Below are positions 37,751 through 46,226 of a stretch of DNA of 64,000 nucleotides, one piece after another (the first letter of the stretch is position 1; each line of letters starts with the position of its first letter). The stretch comes from Noviherbaspirillum soli (lineage in GTDB: Bacteria > Pseudomonadota > Gammaproteobacteria > Burkholderiales > Burkholderiaceae_D), in assembly GCF_015352955.1 (NCBI RefSeq), contig NZ_JACYOX010000026.1:1-64000 (forward strand), written 5' to 3'. The notes under the pieces are model-generated. The model saw only the letters and a list, made by a program, of their open reading frames with translations. It had not been told where the DNA came from and did no database searches. The translations under genes were made by a program, and so were the position numbers.

Positions 37751-37797
37751 TTTGCTCCGACTGCCGGCGCTACCGTGCCGGCAATCCACTTATGCCG

Positions 37798-40413
37798 TCA
37801 ATCAGGCACGTTGACGATCGTACCGGTAGTGACGATGCGGTTTTCTGCGGCCGGACTGATCGCAATCGGCGGGAGATTGGCATCGGTCACCGTCGTCGTT
37901 GCGCTGGCACGCGGCACCGTCCGGACCACTTGGCTGGCCGGCAGCGCAGCCGAGCCATTCAGGTTGGCATAGACCGCATCGAGCGCCCGGAACAGGTAGA
38001 CGTGCATGGGCACGATGGTTGCGGGAACAACGGAACTGAACACGTCGAAGTGGTTGGCATTGGTCACTTCCACGTAGCGCAGCTTGCTGGCGGCCCCTTC
38101 CACCGTGCTGTTGAGCCCGAGGTAGGCGCGGGAGGCATGATTCACCGGCACCAGATGGTCGCTGCGGCCGGCGACGATCACTGCCGGCTTGCCGCGCAGA
38201 TTGCCGCTTGCCAGCACCTCCGCGACGCCGGCGCGCACCCGGCTGCTCTGCTCGGCCAGGGCGCCGGTCAGCGCAGCGTTGGTGACCGGATCGCGGCCCG
38301 TCATCAGGGAACGCAGGCACAGTACGCCGTCGAGCGACTGGTCGGCGCGGCCGGTGGAAGGCGATATGCCAACGGCGTAAGCCTTGGCGCCGCCCACCGA
38401 GTCCTCATAGACCGGGTTGCCGATGATGCCGTTCTGGGATGCGAAGCTCTGCGCCCGCTCCTCGGCCGTCAGGGCTGCCGGTGTGCCGGCGCCGTCGGTC
38501 TTGGCGAAGGTAAAGCCGCATACCTTGTCGGCTGGGGTGAACCGGCCGTAGGCATTGGCATAGGTGACGGTCACCAGGAAATTGGTGTTGGCATTGAAGC
38601 CGGCGAACGCGCCGCTCGCTGCAGCCGCCAGGGCGGTCTGGAAGGCATCGCTGTCGGCGGTCCAGCCGTAGTCACGCAGCCGCTTACGGGCATCCGCCTG
38701 CTGGCTGGCAAGATCGCTGCCAGTCAGCAAGCCTTTCTGTACCAGGCTGGTGCAGCGTCCGGCGTTGCCTGCAATGCAAGGCTGGTAGATCGCGGCGAAG
38801 CTGGAGTAGTCGTACAGCGGCTTGCCCGGCGCGACTACCGCCGCGCCTGCCTGCTGGATGGTGTAGCCATCCGGCTTGCGTGGCTGGATCTGCGGCTCGT
38901 TGGCGGCCACGCCATCGATCAGGCCCAGCCTGTCCTGTTCGGCTGCCAGCAGCGCAGCGCCGCCGCCATTGGAAATCGAGGAGGCGATAACGGTCGTGTT
39001 GGCCGGGGTGATCACGCGGGCTTTCTGACCGGCCGCACCGCTTCCGTATTCCTCGTTGAGCGCATAGAAAGCGAAGGCCACCGCGTCCAGGGTGCTCCTG
39101 CCCCAGTCCTTTTCCGGATTTTCCCGGGAATAGGCATGCTTGAAGGCGATCCGGTTGGGCAACTGTGCGTTGAGGGCGGCTGCCGTCGTGCCCGGCAATG
39201 CGGCAGTAAACAGCGATTCCTTGCCGGCAACGGCAGCAGTGGCGCGCAGGCCATTGCGCAGGTTGACGGTATCATCATTCAGGGTATGCAGGCCGGTGCC
39301 AGTGCCCTTGTCCGTGTAGGCAACGGCGCAGCCGTTCTTCAAACCCCACTCGCCGGCGGTGCCGATGGCACCGTACACGCCACGCGAACCGGACGACGCG
39401 CCGGTGACGATGCAGGGTTTGGCCTTGTCGAAGGTGGTCGGGATCTGCACCATCAGGGTGACATTGCGGCGGCCGCTGCTGTCGCCGACGTAGGTGATGT
39501 ATTCCTTGCCGGCGATCTTGCCCTCGCCTTCCACGCCGGCCTTGGTCACGTTGGGGCCGTACATGGAACCGAAGCCGCTTGCGGTGGAGGCATCTATCAC
39601 TGCGCGGTAATTGTTATAGATTGCATTTTTCCGCAGTTCGGCGGCGGTGGGATTGGCCTTGTCGGCATAGCCCGGTGCAGCCGCCAGCAGGCCGGTCTTG
39701 CCAAGGCCGCCGGTCAGCAGGTCGTCGCTGGCGCCATCGTAGCTGGCCACGATGATGTCCCGTATGAATTCCGGCTTGCCGTTCAGCGACAGCAGACTGT
39801 TGCTGTTGCCACGCTGAGGCTTGAACAGTGTCAGCATGCGATCGACCTCATCGCCATCCTGGTTTTTGCTAGCTGGCACAAAGACAACCGTGCGCGGGCT
39901 GGTATCGGTCACGCCGGCGATCGTACCCAATTCCTGCTTCATCAGCTTCTTGAATGCCTCTTCGGCTTCAGCCACCTTGCTGGCAGAGACGCTGCGGAAC
40001 TCGCCGCTGCTGAAGCTGGCCTCCAGCGCAGAGTCGTCGGCTGCATTCAACGCCAGTTGCGCGATGGATCGGGTGAAGTTGGTCAGATTGACGCGCTTGT
40101 CTACATCATCAGCGGTCAACAGAGTGTAATAAGTACCGCTGGCGCCGGCCACCTTCAGCATGAGAGGAAACCGCAGGCCGCTGGTGGAAAAACTGAAATT
40201 GCCGTCGTCGTCGGTTGTAGCGGTGCGGCTGTTGCCGTCGACATCGCGGATTGCGATTTTCGCATTCGCAATCGCCGCGCCTTCTGCAGCCACACCCTTT
40301 ATCGTCACGCCGGCCGAGGCATCATTCCCGCCGCTGCCGCCGCATCCAAACAGCGACGCGGTAACTAATGAAATGGCAAGAAGCTCGCTTATTAGTACTG
40401 TTTTTCTGGGCAT
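37798..40413 (-). CDS. 3-hydroxybutyrate-oligomer hydrolase-like lipoprotein
   Basis: An 871-residue exported lipoprotein: signal with lipobox SLFGC (Cys about residue 24), then a carboxypeptidase-regulatory-like beta domain (VTIKGVAAEGAAIANAKIAI..., about 35-120). The large remainder resembles D-3-hydroxybutyrate oligomer hydrolases, which cleave oligomers released from poly-3-hydroxybutyrate. The nucleophile Ser is probably in VIASSISNGGGAALLAAEQD near residue 478, and late acidic and His residues are in VAGRSDHLVP and TNANHFDVFS. Family members known to me are about 700 residues without the extra domain. Membrane anchoring suggests use of extracellular oligomers. No PHB depolymerase gene is adjacent. 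Confidence 0.78.
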   Translation of the reverse strand: MPRKTVLISELLAISLVTASLFGCGGSGGNDASAGVTIKGVAAEGAAIANAKIAIRDVDGNSRTATTDDDGNFSFSTSGLRFPLMLKVAGASGTYYTLLTADDVDKRVNLTNFTRSIAQLALNAADDSALEASFSSGEFRSVSASKVAEAEEAFKKLMKQELGTIAGVTDTSPRTVVFVPASKNQDGDEVDRMLTLFKPQRGNSNSLLSLNGKPEFIRDIIVASYDGASDDLLTGGLGKTGLLAAAPGYADKANPTAAELRKNAIYNNYRAVIDASTASGFGSMYGPNVTKAGVEGEGKIAGKEYITYVGDSSGRRNVTLMVQIPTTFDKAKPCIVTGASSGSRGVYGAIGTAGEWGLKNGCAVAYTDKGTGTGLHTLNDDTVNLRNGLRATAAVAGKESLFTAALPGTTAAALNAQLPNRIAFKHAYSRENPEKDWGRSTLDAVAFAFYALNEEYGSGAAGQKARVITPANTTVIASSISNGGGAALLAAEQDRLGLIDGVAANEPQIQPRKPDGYTIQQAGAAVVAPGKPLYDYSSFAAIYQPCIAGNAGRCTSLVQKGLLTGSDLASQQADARKRLRDYGWTADSDAFQTALAAAASGAFAGFNANTNFLVTVTYANAYGRFTPADKVCGFTFAKTDGAGTPAALTAEERAQSFASQNGIIGNPVYEDSVGGAKAYAVGISPSTGRADQSLDGVLCLRSLMTGRDPVTNAALTGALAEQSSRVRAGVAEVLASGNLRGKPAVIVAGRSDHLVPVNHASRAYLGLNSTVEGAASKLRYVEVTNANHFDVFSSVVPATIVPMHVYLFRALDAVYANLNGSAALPASQVVRTVPRASATTTVTDANLPPIAISPAAENRIVTTGTIVNVPD

Positions 40414-40625
40414 ACCTGTCTCCTGAATTGAATGGTCTTTCGCCTTGGATGCTTATTGCTGACATTTCGATACGCCTTGACCGGTATGCTTTTCCACCCC
40501 CAATAAACCCCGGCAATCGCAAAGGATTGCCTGCGTTAACATCAGGCATCAGCCGTTAAAGGTTGGCTGAGGCAGCTCTGACCATGGCGATACACGAGCA
40601 TATTTATCGAATGACAACATTGTTA

Positions 40626-40654
40626 GAAATAAATCAATTGTTATAATTTGTCAA
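40626..40654 (-). promoter_or_regulatory. Probable sigma-70 promoter for the oligomer hydrolase gene
   Basis: On the minus strand, TTGACA (40654-40649), a 17-base spacer and TATTTC (40631-40626). The leader would be about 200 bases. Confidence 0.55.
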
Positions 40655-40660
40655 CGCTTA

Positions 40661-40680
40661 TTAACCTTTCGAAAGGTTAA
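40661..40680. promoter_or_regulatory. 20-bp perfect palindrome next to the promoter
   Basis: TTAACCTTTCGAAAGGTTAA is a perfect inverted repeat with no loop. It ends 6 bases upstream of the -35 of the minus-strand promoter, a position suited to an activator dimer. The regulator is unknown. Confidence 0.65.
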
Positions 40681-41416
40681 AAATCTGAAACTCGAGAGAT
40701 GGGAATGGGAATGAGGATGGGGATGAAAATTCCTCCCAGCTTTGTTTCAAAAGTGAAACTCACGCAGGTGAGCGATGCATCGCCCCCAACGGAGAAAAGA
40801 GGGCGGCTTATTAGGGAGTGTTATGCCAACCCCAACCCATAATGCGCCATGAAACTGTGGCTTTTTCCGCCTGGCTGCGTTCGGATCGTTGTCAATAGCT
40901 GGGCTAATGACTCTTCGCCCGTCTTGCTAGGCGAAAAAATCCATCAGTTTCATCTGGCACGTCATGGTTTGTGATTGGTATTAGAAATCTCGGGACGGTT
41001 GCTGGAAGCCTCCCCCACTGGCCATCTGCGGCGTTGCGACTGTACGCCGAAAACCCGTTACGGCCTCGTTGCCGGGCTTTCGGCGCGCGCACTGACTGGC
41101 AAGCCAATGCCGGTCTACAGGCGAATAGCATCCGATCCGCCCGTGGAAACCTTTCAGCTGGCGGGTTCCGACAACTCCCTACCCTTCTGAGATCCATAGG
41201 CTGTTTCGGCTGGGCACACCGTTGGGATCGCTGGACGTCAGCGGATCCGCCCCTATTAATTGCAGCGTCCGAATCATAAGGGCGTCGCTCCCAAGTACGA
41301 TTCGGAAAGGAAAAATTGCAGTTGTTGCGCGGGCGTCATCTGCGCCTGGACCAGCGGCTTGGCGCCGGCTAATGCCATGAATATCTGGCGCAGAGTTTAC
41401 GTCTCCAAGAGGCCGT
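40681..41416. other. Non-coding region between two lipoprotein genes
   Basis: About 740 bases with no supported gene. Short frames (for example 40849-40977 plus and 41260-41550 plus) show no family, ribosome site or codon bias. A hairpin lies at 41045-41085. No known riboswitch was recognised. Confidence 0.5.
41045..41085. repeat. 13-bp stem hairpin in non-coding DNA
   Basis: CGCCGAAAACCCG (41045-41057) and CGGGCTTTCGGCG (41073-41085) pair with one G-U, loop 15 bases. No T run follows, so it is not an obvious terminator. Confidence 0.6.
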
Positions 41417-43060
41417 TCACGGCAACGGCGTTACCTGGACCTTGGTCACCCGGACGTTGGCATCTTCAGAATACAAGCCGATGGAACCTGCAACATCCAA
41501 CACCGCGCCCGTATAGTTGGCCACTTGTCGCCCATTTATCGATACCGTGACATGGTTGCCAACTTTTTCGATATCGTAAGTATTGAACATGCCTATGGCT
41601 TGCGCATTGCTTGGACCGGTGTACAGGAAAGTCTGGCCGTTTGCATCCATCGCGGTTCCTAGTTCCACGCCATTCGGTTTCAGTATGAAATAGTTCGTGG
41701 ACTTGCCGGAAGCGGTGGGCAGATAGTTAAAGAAAATCCAGAAGGTTTCCCAGGAATTGGGAGCGCTATTCAATCTGATTTGCTTATCGGTGATCGCCGT
41801 AATCGTCAAATGGAAATTGCGTAACTGCAGATTGTTTGCCAGGGTTAAAGCGGCATGAGTCTCGCTCGGGATAGTTGGCGCTTTTGGATTAAGGCCGACG
41901 CCGGCGGTGGCGTCGTAGGTCACGGAGCCATAGCCATTGTATTGAGTTGTCCAGTACCCCGATGTCGTCGGCACGGTTTGCACCGTGCTGTCGGTACCCG
42001 ATAAGGATGTGGTACTCGTGCTAGTGCTTGATGTCGTGGCGGAAGTCGTCGAGGTTGAAGTCGTCGTGGAGGTTGTGCTGGTAGGCGTGGTAGAGCCATC
42101 AGGCACGCTAGCGATTGCCGAATTCAGGGTTTGCAGCAGGGGCTGGGTATTTGGAATCATGTCCGGGTGAAAGTACCACCAGAAATAACCACCCACGTAG
42201 TTCGGGACGCTCAATTGTTTGCTGTAATAGCGGGTAATATATTCTGCCTTTTTTGAACTAATAGTTGTACCTGTCTCACCAAATCCGATCTTGGAATTCG
42301 GGAACATCGCATGGAGCTTGGTGAAAACCTGGTTCCAATCCGGCTTTATCCCGTTGCAATCGTCCTCGTAAAAACTTACTAGGACATAGTCCAAGCCCTG
42401 CTTCATGCGATCCGGGATATTAGTCTGCGCCCAAGTAAACATTTCATTTGCCGGCTTGGACCAGCAATCCTGGTTGTAATACAGCGTCAATTCCGTAGTT
42501 TTACCTTGGGATTTCACATAGTCATAGGCCCCTGTCATTTTCGCCACGACATCAGAAGTATTCCCGAGCCATTCGCCATTGATTTCATTACCGACCTCCC
42601 ATATATCGACGTTATCTCCCAGCACGGTGACGTATTCCTTGGTCCGGTCAATATAAGCTTGTACCGAATATTGTTTTACATACATTGAATCCAGTAATTC
42701 GCCCATTACATAACTGACATCGCGAATTTTCTGAGTGGCATTCTGATAATAACTAGCCGCTACGAATTCATCGAAAACGATACGCGTGGTCGGTACTTTG
42801 CTTATGCTTTTCAACGAAGTAACGGCAGCCGACAGATTACCGATGCTATCCAGGGTGACGCCAGTCATTGGCGTAGGAATCGGCAGCGCCGGACGCGGAC
42901 GACTATACACGGTCGTGGCGGCAAGCTTGGTTTCCGTTGCGGTCGGTATCGACGCAGTCCCGGACGAGGCTGTGTCTCCTGAGCCGCCACAGGCCGAAAG
43001 CATTACGACGGCGGATAGCGCGCATGGAAACCAGCTCGCAATAGAAATTTTCGAACCCAT
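41417..43060 (-). CDS. Glycoside-hydrolase-like lipoprotein with Ser/Thr linker
   Basis: A 547-residue exported lipoprotein (lipobox MLSAC, Cys about residue 24). Residues about 60-315 look like a (beta/alpha)8 glycosidase of clan A: the acid/base Glu would be in IWEVGNEINGEW and the nucleophile Glu in KIGFGETGTT. A Ser/Thr-only linker (about 320-355) joins it to a C-terminal beta-sandwich like those of the 3-keto-disaccharide hydrolase/LamG group (TNYFILKPNGVELGT, VTVSINGRQVANY, GSIGLYSED). The substrate is unknown. The gene is visibly richer in A/T than the rest of the window, which suggests acquisition by transfer. Confidence 0.72.
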   Translation of the reverse strand: MGSKISIASWFPCALSAVVMLSACGGSGDTASSGTASIPTATETKLAATTVYSRPRPALPIPTPMTGVTLDSIGNLSAAVTSLKSISKVPTTRIVFDEFVAASYYQNATQKIRDVSYVMGELLDSMYVKQYSVQAYIDRTKEYVTVLGDNVDIWEVGNEINGEWLGNTSDVVAKMTGAYDYVKSQGKTTELTLYYNQDCWSKPANEMFTWAQTNIPDRMKQGLDYVLVSFYEDDCNGIKPDWNQVFTKLHAMFPNSKIGFGETGTTISSKKAEYITRYYSKQLSVPNYVGGYFWWYFHPDMIPNTQPLLQTLNSAIASVPDGSTTPTSTTSTTTSTSTTSATTSSTSTSTTSLSGTDSTVQTVPTTSGYWTTQYNGYGSVTYDATAGVGLNPKAPTIPSETHAALTLANNLQLRNFHLTITAITDKQIRLNSAPNSWETFWIFFNYLPTASGKSTNYFILKPNGVELGTAMDANGQTFLYTGPSNAQAIGMFNTYDIEKVGNHVTVSINGRQVANYTGAVLDVAGSIGLYSEDANVRVTKVQVTPLP

Positions 43061-44003
43061 TTTTGCAATCTCCGACTAACTAGTGTTAAGAAAATTTTCT
43101 TGAAAACAAGAGCAGGGTCAGAGAATGGTGCTAAGCAATGGTTCCGAGGATAAATTAATTTCCAGTAAAAAAGAACATTAGATCCGGCAGATGGCCTTCC
43201 CATAGATTTTTGGTGCTGCATTTCCCGTTACACACATGCAAATACCAGTTTTTTCACTTTACGAATCTTTCTTCACGTATTATTCCTGGCAGAAACCAGA
43301 AATCCGCATGGAAGGTTGGATTGCACATTCTTTCTTCCATCTCCATTAAATCGTGACAAAGCTGTCAATATAAGAAAATCCTTCCCAAGCCAAAAGGGGA
43401 ATGCCGAAGAGACTACACATTGTCAGTGTTCAAGACAATGCGAGCGCACCATTGAATTGCATAAATAACAGCGATTTTTCCAGGCGGGTATCCCCTACCA
43501 CAAGATAGTGTCGAGCCGACTCAGTATTGATGTTCTGGCCGAACCGCACCTTGCCGGGTTTCGGCTTGAGCTGGGTTTCGGCCATCTTCATGCGGCTCCC
43601 TTGACAACGTTCAGCCCGCGCGCATTGTCGACCGCTTAATCATTTAGAGAAATCGCTCAATGTTTCCTTTTCCATGTGTAAGGCGCTTTATGTATCCCGC
43701 TGCCAAATGCGGAAAAATTGGTAGCTCATCGTGATTTCGCTAATGATGAAAAGGCACGTATGGAAATGGTATCGTGCAATAAATGGTTCTCTAACCTGGA
43801 ATGGCCTTCAACTGCCTGTGCTTGCGCATGCTAAATCGGGCGCTTAATGGCTTTGCGGTCATATAAAGAATCTCTCCTTATGCGGTTTTTTGTTATCTGT
43901 TCGCTCTCATCGATAACAATATGCGCTAAACCATTTACTTTGTGGGATGAGAAAGCATTAGCAGCAGGATTAAACAGCGATACACAATCTTCAAAAACAA
44001 ACG
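43061..44003. other. AT-rich, largely non-coding region next to tRNA-Thr
   Basis: About 940 bases of mixed composition between the glycosidase-like gene and the tRNA-Thr terminator. It holds one small frame with a ribosome site (43430-43591, minus), a 14-bp palindrome (43088-43101) and a weak plus-strand frame at 43847-44038 that ends in the terminator and is not supported. It may be a degraded insertion region. Confidence 0.5.
43430..43591 (-). CDS. Small unidentified ORF (53 codons)
   Basis: The frame starts MKMAETQLKPKPGKVRFG and ends FNGALALS. AAGGGAG lies 4 bases before the ATG. A short upstream frame ending NARGLNVVKGAA stops with a TGA that overlaps this ATG, as in coupled genes, but that frame is itself cut short by a stop about 14 codons up. 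A 7-bp inverted repeat (CATTGTC/GACAATG) spans the stop codon. No family was recognised. It could be a remnant of a mobile element. Confidence 0.35.
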   Translation of the reverse strand: MKMAETQLKPKPGKVRFGQNINTESARHYLVVGDTRLEKSLLFMQFNGALALS

Positions 44004-44031
44004 CAAAAGAAAAAGCCCAACCTTGTGGGCT
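44004..44031 (-). terminator. Terminator after tRNA-Thr
   Basis: On the minus strand AGCCCA, loop CAAGGT, TGGGCT, then TTTTCTTTT. It lies 22 bases after the tRNA 3' end. Confidence 0.85.
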
Positions 44032-44052
44032 GGGCTGATTGCTGGAATTGAT

Positions 44053-44128
44053 TGGTGCCGGCTGCAGGACTCGAACCCGCCACCCCATGATTACAAATCA
44101 TGTGCTCTACCTGATGAGCTAAGCCGGC
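44053..44128 (-). tRNA. tRNA-Thr (anticodon TGT)
   Basis: A full cloverleaf of 76 bases with encoded CCA. The acceptor stem pairs GCCGGCT with AGCCGGC. The D arm is GCTCATCAGGTAGAGC. The anticodon stem CATGA/TCATG closes the loop TTTGTAA, giving anticodon TGT. The T arm is GGCGGGTTCGAGTCCTGC. Its 3' end faces the accessory region to the left. Confidence 0.96.
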
Positions 44129-44146
44129 AAAGAGCGAAATTATACG

Positions 44147-44629
44147 TTATTTGATACGTGTCAGGGTCGGGCGGCCGCCCTTTTTCGGTGGCTCCGGCGT
44201 GTCGTCCGGGGCCGGCTTGATTTCCGTCTCGGCGCTTTCCGCTTGCGATGAAGGCACCGCAGTGAGTGTCGGTTGCTCGGCTTGTGGCACGGCCGACTGT
44301 TCGCCGGAATCCGGTTTGCGGGTGACTTCAAATGCCATGCCCTGCCCGTTCTCGCGTGCGTAGATGGCTACCACGTTGTCGACAGGCACAAAGATTTCCC
44401 GCGACACGCCGGCAAAACGCGCATGAAAGTGAATGAAGTCATTGTCCATCTTCAAACCACTGGTTGCGCTGAAGCTGATGTTGAGTACGATTTCGCCATT
44501 CTTGACGAATTCCATCGGCACCTGCGTCTGGCTGTCCACCATCGCGGCCAGGTAGGGCGTGTAACCGTTATCGGTACACCATTCGTAGATCGCGCGTAAC
44601 AGATAGGGTTTGGTTGACGTTTCTGACAT
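44147..44629 (-). CDS. sspB: ClpXP protease specificity-enhancing factor
   Basis: Adaptor that binds ssrA-tagged proteins and delivers them to ClpXP. The 160-residue protein has the folded SspB domain in its first 105 residues (YLLRAIYEWCTDNGYTPYL, VLNISFSATSGLKM, ISREIFVPV-like block). A flexible linker rich in Glu, Pro and Ala follows, then a C-terminal ClpX-binding tail RPTLTRIK. It lies downstream of sspA on the same strand with a 109-base gap, the usual pairing. Confidence 0.95.
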   Translation of the reverse strand: MSETSTKPYLLRAIYEWCTDNGYTPYLAAMVDSQTQVPMEFVKNGEIVLNISFSATSGLKMDNDFIHFHARFAGVSREIFVPVDNVVAIYARENGQGMAFEVTRKPDSGEQSAVPQAEQPTLTAVPSSQAESAETEIKPAPDDTPEPPKKGGRPTLTRIK

Positions 44630-44738
44630 GGTTCAGGGTTACCGGCTGACACGAAAAAGGATGTCTGTGGGCAGATGGCGCTGCTTACGCAGGCGCCATC
44701 TGCACCATAGGACAGGAACAGACTGAGAGCAACAGCAA

Positions 44739-45350
44739 TTACCGGCGCATGACCTTCTCGGACGGCGTCAACGCCTCGATATAAGCCGGACGCGAGAAAA
44801 TGCGTTCCGCATATTTCATCAGTGGCGCAGCGGTCTTGGACAGCTCGATGCCGTAATGGTCGAGACGCCAGAGCAAGGGCGCGACTGCGACGTCCAGCAT
44901 CGAAAACTCGTCACCCAGCATGTACTTGTTCTTCAGGAACAGTGGCGCCAATTGCGTCAGACGGTCGCGGATTTCATTGCGCGCCTTGTCCAGGCTCTTG
45001 TCGCCCGCCTTGGTCTTTTCGTTTTCCAGCGTATGCACGTGGATGAACAACTCTTTTTCAAAGTTGAACAGCATCAGGCGCGCGCGTGCCCGCATCAGCG
45101 GATCGGCCGGCATCAGTTGCGGATGCGGGAAACGCTCATCGATGTACTCATTGATGATGTTGGACTCATAGAGCACCAGTTCACGCTCGACCAGAATCGG
45201 CACCTGGCCATATGGATTCATCGTGGAGATGTCTTCCGGCTTGTTGAACAGGTCGACATCACGCACTTCGAAGTCCATGCCTTTTTCAAACAGGACCAGG
45301 CGGCAGCGTTGGGAAAATGGGCAGGTTGTGCCCGAATAGAGAACCATCAT
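44739..45350 (-). CDS. sspA: Stringent starvation protein A homologue
   Basis: A GST-fold protein that binds RNA polymerase in E. coli and alters transcription in starvation and acid stress; it is not a GST enzyme. The 203-residue product has the thioredoxin-like half (LYSGTTCPFSQRCRLVLFEKGM, NPYGQVPILVERELVLYESNIINEYIDERFPHP) and the helical half (FSMLDVAVAPLLWRLDHYGI). It follows petC, separated by a terminator, and precedes sspB. This petABC-sspAB order is typical of betaproteobacteria. Confidence 0.94.
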   Translation of the reverse strand: MMVLYSGTTCPFSQRCRLVLFEKGMDFEVRDVDLFNKPEDISTMNPYGQVPILVERELVLYESNIINEYIDERFPHPQLMPADPLMRARARLMLFNFEKELFIHVHTLENEKTKAGDKSLDKARNEIRDRLTQLAPLFLKNKYMLGDEFSMLDVAVAPLLWRLDHYGIELSKTAAPLMKYAERIFSRPAYIEALTPSEKVMRR

Positions 45351-45361
45351 TTTTGCAGTTC

Positions 45362-45399
45362 CTTAAAAACAAATAGGGTGAGGCCGGAACGCCTCACCC
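45362..45399 (-). terminator. Terminator after petC
   Basis: GGGTGAGGC (45376-45384) pairs with GCCTCACCC (45391-45399), and on the minus strand the T-rich TATTTGTTTTT follows. It separates the bc1 operon from sspA. Confidence 0.82.
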
Positions 45400-45448
45400 C
45401 TGGATCACCTGTCGCCTGCCGGAAAAAGCAGGTGACAGGCCAGACTCT

Positions 45449-46207
45449 TTATTTGACGCTCTTCCAGTAGCTTGCGCTCAAACGCCATACCAGCACCAGC
45501 AGGATACCCATGAACAGCAGCACCCAGACGCCCAGTTGACGACGCTTGTTCTGCGCCGGCTCGGCCATCCAGCTCATGTACGACACCAGATCGGCTACCG
45601 CGGTATCGTAATCGAGCGCAGACATGGTGCCTGGCTTGACCTGTTCGAAACCGGCAAACTTGTGTACGACCTCGCCAGTGTGCTCATCCTTCTCTTCGAC
45701 AAACTTGGCATTGCGGATACCCTGCAGCTGCCACAGCACATGCGGCATGGCGACGTTCGGATAAACCAGGTTGTTCCAGCCGGTTGGGCGGCTGTTGTCG
45801 GCGTAGTAAGTGCGCAGGTAGGTATAGATGTAGTCGGGGCCGCTGCCGGCTTCGGATGCCTTGGCGCGCGAGATGACCGACAGGTCCGGTGGCGCGGCGC
45901 CAAACCAGGCCTTGCCGTCGGCCGGCGTCATTGCCGACTTCATCAGGTCGCCCACCTTGTCCGTAGTGAACAGCAGGTTGGCCTTGATCTGGTCTTCCGA
46001 CAGGCCGATGTCGCGCAGGCGGTTGTAGCGCATGGCCGACGCCGAGTGGCAGTTCAGGCAGTAATTGACGAACAGCTTCGCGCCGTTCTGTAGGGAAGCC
46101 AGGTCGGTGCGCTCAGGCGCGTGGTCCAGCGGAAAACCGCCTTCGCTTGCCAGCGCGAACGCTGGCAACAGGACCAATGCCGCAATCAGTTTCTTGAAAA
46201 ATTTCAT
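45449..46207 (-). CDS. petC: Cytochrome c1 of the bc1 complex
   Basis: Haem c subunit of respiratory complex III, passing electrons from the Rieske centre to soluble cytochrome c. The 252-residue protein has a signal peptide (VLLPAFALAS), the haem site CLNCHSASAMRYNRL and an MPHVLWQLQG block whose Met is a candidate sixth haem ligand. A C-terminal membrane anchor ends in SASYWKSVK. A clear ribosome site (AAGGATC) precedes ATG 46207. Last gene of petABC, 19 bases after petB. Confidence 0.95.
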   Translation of the reverse strand: MKFFKKLIAALVLLPAFALASEGGFPLDHAPERTDLASLQNGAKLFVNYCLNCHSASAMRYNRLRDIGLSEDQIKANLLFTTDKVGDLMKSAMTPADGKAWFGAAPPDLSVISRAKASEAGSGPDYIYTYLRTYYADNSRPTGWNNLVYPNVAMPHVLWQLQGIRNAKFVEEKDEHTGEVVHKFAGFEQVKPGTMSALDYDTAVADLVSYMSWMAEPAQNKRRQLGVWVLLFMGILLVLVWRLSASYWKSVK

Positions 46208-46226
46208 TCTTGTGATCCTTTGCGGC

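Noticed and set aside
37792-40368. 858-codon plus-strand frame opposite the oligomer hydrolase gene
   Set aside because: The minus-strand gene has a lipobox, a catalytic Ser motif, a promoter and a terminator; the plus frame has none.
40741-40820. Possible riboswitch or structured leader (short hairpins after the palindrome)
   Set aside because: The conserved cores of c-di-GMP, glycine, cobalamin or TPP riboswitches could not be matched, and no gene lies downstream on that strand.
43847-44038. 63-codon plus-strand frame with a signal-like N terminus
   Set aside because: No ribosome site, and its end lies inside the tRNA-Thr terminator hairpin.
44053-44075. Attachment-site direct repeat of the tRNA-Thr 3' end
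   Set aside because: A second copy of the tRNA 3' segment was looked for towards 34-36 kb and was not seen.
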